The notes below the pieces were generated by a model. That model was not told the DNA's origin. It saw nothing but the letters and a program-made list of their open reading frames with translations, and made no database searches. From assembly GCF_039822265.1 (NCBI RefSeq), contig NZ_JBAJEX010000002.1:124001-188000 (forward strand): a stretch of 64,000 bases of DNA. The letters are read 5' to 3'. This DNA is from Thiobacter sp. AK1 (lineage in GTDB: Bacteria; Pseudomonadota; Gammaproteobacteria; Burkholderiales; Thiobacteraceae). A program made the position numbers and the translations under genes. This document shows, in pieces, positions 59,647 to 64,000 of this stretch. Each line of letters opens with the position of its first letter. Position 1 is the stretch's first letter.

Positions 59647-61557
59647 TCACGCGCGAGTGTGAGCGCGCTGCACCACCCCCGCCGATGCTGCGGCTGCGCC
59701 CATGCGCTCAGGGCGATAGTCTCTGAGCCACTGCGCGAGCTGGACGCGTACGGTCTCGGGGCCAGCGTCGGTCGTGGCTTGTATCCAGGCGAGGGCAGCG
59801 TCCACGCAACCGTATTCACCCGCCGCCTTCGCCACCCGCACCCGCGGATGAGGCGTGGGCAGCGTGGCCTCGGCGTCGGCCAGCAGCTCTTCGTAGAGTT
59901 TCTCTCCGGGGCGTAGCCCAGTGAAGACGATGGGGATGTCCGCCTCCGTGCGGCCCGCCAGCCGGATCATCAGGCGGGCGAGGTCCACGATCTTCACCGG
60001 CTCGCCCATGTCCAGCACGAAAATCTCCCCGCCGCGCCCCATCAGGCCCGCCTGGAGAACGAGCTGGGCCGCTTCCGGGATGGTCATGAAGTAGCGCACC
60101 ACCTCCGGATGGGTGACGGTGACCGGCCCACCGGCTTCGATCTGGGCGCGGAACTTGGGCACCACGCTGCCAGAGGAACCCAGCACGTTGCCGAAGCGTA
60201 CGGACAGGAAATGGGTGCCCTGTCCCTCCAGGCTCTGACAGACGAGCTCGGCCAGGCGCTTGGAAGCGCCCATGACATTGGTGGGATTGACGGCCTTGTC
60301 CGTGGAGACGAGCACGAACTTCTCCACGGCGGCGGCGATCGCCGCGCGCGCCGTGACCCAGGTGCCCAGCACGTTGTTTTTCAGGCATTCCAGGGCGTTG
60401 TCCTGCTCCATGAGGGGCACGTGCTTGTAGGCCGCGGCGTGATAGACCCACACCGGGCGCCAGTGGGCGAGCAAGGCCGTCATGCGCGCGCCATCCCGTA
60501 CATCGGCGGCCACCAGCTCGACGGCGAGATCGGGAAAACGCTGGGCGCATTCCTCCCCCATGCGATAGAGGCCGTATTCGGAGGCATCCACCAGCACCAG
60601 CCGCGCCGGACGGAAAGCGGCGAGCTGGCGCACCAGTTCCGAGCCGATGGAACCCGCGCCGCCGGTGACCATCACGGTGCGGCCGCCGATGGCGTGGGTC
60701 AAGCCTTCCAGATCCAGAGTCACCGGATCCCGCCCCAGCAGATCCTCGAGCTCCAGGCCGCGCAGGCTCTGAATGGTCACGCGCCCCGCCAACAGATCCT
60801 CCAGCGCCGGCAGGGTGAGGAGTTCCACGCCGGCCTTGAGGGCGAGCTCCGCGGCGCGGCGTTTCACCGCGTGAGGGGCCGCGGGCATGGCCAGCACCGC
60901 CAGCTCCGCCCCCATGCGCTGCGCGAGACGAGGCAGGTCGTCGAGGGCCCCCAGCACCGGCACGTCCTGGAGGCGCCGCCCCTGCTTGGCACGGTTATCG
61001 TCCAGCAAGCCCACCGGCCGCAGTCCCGAGGGATGGCGGCGCAACTCCCGCAGAAAAAAATCCGCCGCCGAACCGGCCCCCAAGATCAACGCCGGCCGCC
61101 GCTCCGGATGGGCCAGCGCCGCCAAGCGATGCTCCTTGAAGGCGCGATAAGCAAGCCGGCTGCCCCCCATGATCATTGCCAGCAGCAATGGGTCGAGCAG
61201 CAACACGGAACGCGGCAACACCACCCCCGGCGCCAGGAGCAACAGCGTGGCCGGCGCCACCAGGGCCGCCACCGCCACCGCCAGCAGGATGCGCTTGAGA
61301 TCCGGCAAACTGGCGAAACGCCACATGCCCCGGTAGAGCCCGAAGCCGATGAAACACCCGCCCTGCACCAGTACCACCCATGGCAAACCCTGCTCCATGA
61401 GGTGTTGGAACTGCTCGGGCCAGTCCGGGCTGAAACGCAACCAGAACGCCAGCCACCACGCCACCCCCGCAGCGACCAGATCGTGGGCGAAGGCAAGCGC
61501 CGCGCGCGGATGGCGCCAGGGAAGGAGCGGGTTGCCGAGTCGAAAGAAACGCATCAA
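59647..61557 (-). CDS. Membrane nucleotide-sugar 4,6-dehydratase (CapD/WbpM/PglF family)
   Basis: 636 aa. Four hydrophobic helices in residues 20-125, a first Rossmann domain (LILGAGSAADFFLRELRRH) and a catalytic SDR domain (VMVTGGAGSIGSELVRQL, NVLGTWVTARAAI, STDKAVNPTNVMGASKRLAE, PGEKLYEELL). The family converts UDP-GlcNAc or similar to a 4-keto-6-deoxy sugar, the first step to amino sugars such as QuiNAc or bacillosamine. The TDKA motif replaces the SDR Tyr, as in WbpM-type enzymes. Convergent with the LPS operon. Confidence 0.93.
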   Translation of the reverse strand: MMRFFRLGNPLLPWRHPRAALAFAHDLVAAGVAWWLAFWLRFSPDWPEQFQHLMEQGLPWVVLVQGGCFIGFGLYRGMWRFASLPDLKRILLAVAVAALVAPATLLLLAPGVVLPRSVLLLDPLLLAMIMGGSRLAYRAFKEHRLAALAHPERRPALILGAGSAADFFLRELRRHPSGLRPVGLLDDNRAKQGRRLQDVPVLGALDDLPRLAQRMGAELAVLAMPAAPHAVKRRAAELALKAGVELLTLPALEDLLAGRVTIQSLRGLELEDLLGRDPVTLDLEGLTHAIGGRTVMVTGGAGSIGSELVRQLAAFRPARLVLVDASEYGLYRMGEECAQRFPDLAVELVAADVRDGARMTALLAHWRPVWVYHAAAYKHVPLMEQDNALECLKNNVLGTWVTARAAIAAAVEKFVLVSTDKAVNPTNVMGASKRLAELVCQSLEGQGTHFLSVRFGNVLGSSGSVVPKFRAQIEAGGPVTVTHPEVVRYFMTIPEAAQLVLQAGLMGRGGEIFVLDMGEPVKIVDLARLMIRLAGRTEADIPIVFTGLRPGEKLYEELLADAEATLPTPHPRVRVAKAAGEYGCVDAALAWIQATTDAGPETVRVQLAQWLRDYRPERMGAAAASAGVVQRAHTRA

Positions 61558-62068
61558 ACGGTCATCGATTCTGGGGTGAAGTCGGAATGGCCGGGGCCAA
61601 CAGGAAGGGGCATGAAAGGTTCTAGTTCGAACGGACCCCGGCGATTATAACCGCGCGCGCCGTAGGGCGGGCGTAAGGCGCGGTGTGGGCGCGGCCTCCG
61701 GCGCGGTGCGATCGATCTCGAAGATTGCGTCGATGCGCGAGAAGTTTCAGTCGTCCTCGCGCAAGCCGCGCCCCCGAGGTATTCACGAAAGGTCCTGGAT
61801 TCCCGCGTGCGCGGGAATGACACCCCATCGTCATTCCGGGCGCCGCAGGCGACCCGGACTCCAGACGCGGCAGCGAATAGGGCCGACTCGCCTCGATTCG
61901 CGCCCGCGTCGGAATGACGCCCCATCGTCTTTCCGGGCGCCGCGGGCGACCCGGAATCCAGGCGCGGCAGTGAATGTAGCCACACGCGCCTCGATTAGCG
62001 GCCGCATCGGAATGACGAGCTCCCCCTTGCGCCGAAATGAGGCCACGCCCCGTGGTGGAGCGGATTTA
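61558..62068. other. Repeat-rich intergenic gap (left part of about 690 bp), no gene seen
   Basis: No ORF with protein-like composition; short frames here read through repeats. It contains a partial palindrome TTCCCGCGTGCGCGGGAA at 61798-61817, the 97-98-bp tandem repeat and then the MITE-like element. Confidence 0.7.
61814..62008. repeat. Tandem repeat, two units of 97 and 98 bp
   Basis: Both units start GGAATGAC(A/G)CCCCATCGTC, continue TTTCCGGGCGCCGC-GGCGAC or near variants, and end in CCTCGATT-GCG-CCGC-TC. A third unit begins at 62009 but breaks off after GGAATGACG. Roughly 80 percent identical between units. Confidence 0.8.
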
Positions 62069-62215
62069 TTGAGCGTTACGTAAGTAGTTGACAGGCTGCG
62101 TAAGTCAAACGTCATTCCCGCGAAAGCGGGAATCCAGGGTCTTCCTCGCCATGTTCCTGGGTCCCCGCTTTCGCGGGGACGACACAAAGGTGTCACCTAC
62201 TTACGTAATGCTCAA
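62069..62215 (+). mobile_element. MITE-like element flanked by TA (147 bp)
   Basis: Terminal inverted repeats of 25 bp with two mismatches: left end TTGAGCGTTACGTAAGTAG, right end reads TTGAGCATTACGTAAGTAG on the complement. TA sits immediately outside both ends (62067-62068 and 62216-62217), as left by IS630/mariner-type insertion. Inside are three palindromes (ATTCCCGCGAAAGCGGGAAT, CCCCGCTTTCGCGGGG, GACACAAAGGTGTC). Non-coding; related to 8634-8779. Confidence 0.85.
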
Positions 62216-62247
62216 TAGCCACGACGCGGCGTTTGGTCGCGGCGATT

Positions 62248-62808
62248 TTAGACCCCACTCCGTCTCACCCGATCCCCTCGCCCCGCGCCCAGCAGGGTCG
62301 CCGCGAGAATGCGGCAATAGGCGACCAAGCCGAACCCGCGCATCATCTCCGCGTCCACTTCGGCCAGGCGCTGCGGCTCGGACATGTCGATGCCGCGGAT
62401 CTGCGCCAGCCCGGTGATACCCGGGCGCACGGCGAACACGCCCAAGCGGCTGCGTGCCGCGATGAGTTCCGTCTGGTTGGGCAAACAAGGGCGCGGCCCC
62501 ACCAGGCTCATGTCCCCTTTCAACACATTCCACAGCTGCGGCAGTTCATCCAGCTTGGTGCGCCGCAGGAAACGCCCCAAAGGCGTGACACTCGCCGGAT
62601 CGGCCAGGTGCGTGCCCACCGAAGGCGTCTCCAGCCGCATGGTGCGCAATTTGACGACGCGAAATGGCCTGCGCCCACGTCCCACGCGTTCCTGGATGAA
62701 AAGCGGTGACCCGGTATCGATGAGGCCCGCGACGAAAATGATCAGCATAAGCGGCGCGGAAACGAGCAGACCAACCGCCGAGAGCACGACGTCAAGAACG
62801 CGGATCAC
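62248..62808 (-). CDS. Undecaprenyl-phosphate sugar-1-P transferase (PglC/WcaJ family)
   Basis: 186 aa from GTG 62808, which overlaps the epimerase stop (GTGA); the longer frame upstream is a shadow. One N-terminal membrane segment (LDVVLSAVGLLVSAPLMLII), then the catalytic core: FIQERVGRGRRPFRVVKLRT, LRRTKLDELPQLWNVLKGDM and SLVGPRPCLPNQTE, PGITGLAQIRG. Small monotopic form like PglC. It loads the first sugar phosphate onto the lipid carrier for O-chain synthesis. Confidence 0.93.
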   Translation of the reverse strand: MIRVLDVVLSAVGLLVSAPLMLIIFVAGLIDTGSPLFIQERVGRGRRPFRVVKLRTMRLETPSVGTHLADPASVTPLGRFLRRTKLDELPQLWNVLKGDMSLVGPRPCLPNQTELIAARSRLGVFAVRPGITGLAQIRGIDMSEPQRLAEVDAEMMRGFGLVAYCRILAATLLGAGRGDRVRRSGV

Positions 62809-63791
62809 CCCAGCATCTCCCGCAAGCCGTCGCCGAGCCCTATCTGCGCGCGAAAACCCAACTCGGCCTCGATGCGCGCCGGAGAATAACAAGCCGAGCC
62901 GAGAAGGCGATCCACCAGCGCGCGGCCCCGTCGCCCCATCAAGCCGACAAGGCGAATCGCCCCTTGGGGCACCGCCCACTGGATTGGCGGCAGTCCAAGC
63001 GCCCCGCGCATGGCATCGTAAATCTCGCGCGTGGAATAGGGCCGCGGATCGGCGACGATGTAGGTGCGTCCATTGGCGCGGGGATCCTCTGCCACGCGCC
63101 GTGCAGCGGCGACCACATCGTCCACATGCACGAGGGACCGTCGGTTGCCGGTCTCGGGCAGCGGCGGAAACCAGCCTTTTTTGACGGCCTGCGCCATCTT
63201 CCACAGATTGCCCCGATTGCCGCGGCCATAGACGACCGCCAGGCGCAGACTCACCAAGTGCATGCCCCAGCGTGTGCCCGCCTCGAACACCGCGGCTTCC
63301 GCCGCACGCTTGGCGCGGCCATAGGACGTCGCCGGCTCGCCGGGCCAGTCCTCATCCGGGCATTCGTCACCCGGCTCGGCCATCGCCTTGACGCTGGAAA
63401 AAAACACGAAGCGCCGCACACCTGCACGCCCCGCCGCTTCGAGCAAGTTTTTCGTGCCCTCGACATTGACGCGCCACAAAAGCGCTTCATCCCTCGTATC
63501 CGCATCGGCAAGACCGGCGCAATGGAACACCGTTTCGATGCCCTCGCAGGCGCGGGCTAGAGACGCGGGATCGAGCAAATCGCCCACCACGACCTCCCCT
63601 CTCCCTGTGGGAGAGGGGTTAGGGGTGAGGGCACTCCCCTCTCTCACCGGGAGAGGGGTCGGGGGTGAGGGGACTCCCCTCTCCCTCTGGGAGAGGGGGC
63701 GGGGGTGAGGGCTGCGCACCAACGCCCGGTCGCCCTCCCGCATCAAGCGGCGGCCGATGAAGCCGGTGGCGCCGGTGATGAGTGCTTTCAC
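62805..63791 (-). CDS. NAD-dependent epimerase/dehydratase carrying a 40-residue repeat insert
   Basis: 328 aa from GTG 63791 (VKALITGATGFIGRRL, NAD-binding GxxGxxG). Catalytic Ser-Tyr-Lys: FFSSVKA and SYGRAKRAAE. It resembles WbiG/WbpV-type UDP-hexose 4-epimerases that feed the PglC-type transferase; the two genes overlap by 4 bp. Between REGDRALVR (residue 26) and VVVGDLLDPASL (residue ~67) there are 40 extra residues rich in Pro, Arg and Gly, encoded by three 40-bp repeats. The loop lies after the second strand of the Rossmann fold, so activity may survive. Confidence 0.87.
   Translation of the reverse strand: MKALITGATGFIGRRLMREGDRALVRSPHPRPLSQRERGVPSPPTPLPVREGSALTPNPSPTGRGEVVVGDLLDPASLARACEGIETVFHCAGLADADTRDEALLWRVNVEGTKNLLEAAGRAGVRRFVFFSSVKAMAEPGDECPDEDWPGEPATSYGRAKRAAEAAVFEAGTRWGMHLVSLRLAVVYGRGNRGNLWKMAQAVKKGWFPPLPETGNRRSLVHVDDVVAAARRVAEDPRANGRTYIVADPRPYSTREIYDAMRGALGLPPIQWAVPQGAIRLVGLMGRRGRALVDRLLGSACYSPARIEAELGFRAQIGLGDGLREMLG
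63595..63714 (-). repeat. Three 40-bp repeats inside the epimerase gene
   Basis: Units at 63595-63634, 63635-63674 and 63675-63714, each a TCCCCTCTCC...GGAGAGGGG palindrome followed by GGGGTGAGGG. Because 40 is not a multiple of three, successive units are translated in different frames (PHPRPLSQRERG, PPTPLPVREG, TPNPSPTGRGE), and three units restore the reading frame. Confidence 0.9.
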
Positions 63792-63831
63792 GCCCCAGTC
63801 CTCCCCGCGGCCTCGCCAGGCGCCAGCCACA

Positions 63832-63999
63832 TCAAACCCAGCGGCGCGCCCATAGCTCTTCCAGAAAGCGCTGCCAAGGCATGGCGTGGCGTGCGCCGTC
63901 CTTGAGTTCGGTCGGGTCCTGGCTCACCAGCAGGTAATGTTTGAACACGCCTTCCTCCGCAAGGCGATCCAGGCCCTTGAAGTCGCGCCAGCTCACCCG
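63832..63999 (-). CDS. C-terminus of an ATP-binding protein (DUF4143-like), partial
   Basis: 56 codons open to the right edge. KGLDRLAEEGVFKHYLLVSQ, then DPTELKDGARHAMPWQRFLE and ELWARRWV end the product. This resembles the C-terminus of AAA/DUF4143 ATPases, whose nuclease-like domain ends in a PW-x-x-F-L-x-x-LW motif. Assignment is tentative because only the tail is visible. The stop is 41 bp before the epimerase GTG. Confidence 0.5.
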   Translation of the reverse strand, partial: RVSWRDFKGLDRLAEEGVFKHYLLVSQDPTELKDGARHAMPWQRFLEELWARRWV

Positions 64000-64000
64000 C

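Noticed and set aside
60109-61650. 513-aa plus-strand ORF opposite the CapD/WbpM gene
   Set aside because: Gln/His/Arg-rich shadow; the minus-strand gene has all family motifs.
61814-62215. Possible CRISPR or integron attC array
   Set aside because: Repeats are tandem and palindromic without spacers, no cas or integrase gene, and the 147-bp unit has transposon-like ends.
63595-63714. Possible CRISPR array
   Set aside because: Three 40-bp units are contiguous with no unique spacers, and they are inside an open reading frame.

Overview
The window is GC-rich chromosomal DNA from a betaproteobacterium. This is inferred from the housekeeping gene order (tRNA-Tyr, Gly, Thr, tuf, tRNA-Trp, secE, nusG, rplKAJL, rpoBC, rpsLG, fusA, tuf, S10/spc/alpha operons), from two tuf copies, and from uvrA divergent from an MFS-ssb pair. 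No genus can be assigned from sequence alone.

Layout. (1) 1-8.6 kb: DUF4124/glutaredoxin protein (5' partial), exonuclease III, an HDOD protein, ssb, a YajR-like MFS permease, uvrA, then three small unrecognised exported proteins. (2) 8.6-11.4 kb: a MITE-like repeat, a decayed gspE/pilB-type ATPase that lost its Walker A region, a MoaD-like protein without the C-terminal Gly-Gly, and a SAM hydroxide adenosyltransferase. (3) 11.4-43.9 kb, almost all minus strand: the complete translation/transcription supercluster from tRNA-Tyr (43.9 kb) down to rplQ (11.4 kb). Promoter-like sites sit before tRNA-Tyr, rpsL, rpsQ and rpsM. An L10-type leader precedes rplJ, hairpins precede rpsL and rpoB, and a clear terminator follows rplQ. 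(4) 44.0-59.6 kb, plus strand: a tightly overlapping LPS core / O-antigen operon with family 9 and family 4 glycosyltransferases, msbA, a polysaccharide deacetylase and two O-antigen ligase/polymerase-like membrane proteins. (5) 59.6-64 kb, minus strand: a CapD/WbpM-type dehydratase, a repeat-rich 0.7 kb gap, a PglC/WcaJ-like sugar-phosphate transferase, an NAD-dependent epimerase, and the end of an ATPase gene.

How the genes work together. Region 3 builds ribosomes, RNA polymerase and the Sec channel. Region 5 would make a modified sugar nucleotide and load the first sugar on undecaprenyl phosphate. Region 4 would extend core and O-chain, flip lipid A-core (MsbA) and ligate O-antigen.

The most unusual content is genome wear and repeats: an exact 758-bp duplication that leaves a truncated glycosyltransferase fused out of frame to another glycosyltransferase remnant; a methyltransferase relic with its middle deleted; a glycosyltransferase split by a one-base shift; two 146-147-bp MITE-like elements, one flanked by TA; a 97-98-bp tandem repeat; and three 40-bp repeats inside the epimerase gene that are read in three different frames. 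Both clear single-base shifts lie in homopolymers, so sequencing error must be excluded. I found no CRISPR array, phage, transposase gene or recognisable defence system.
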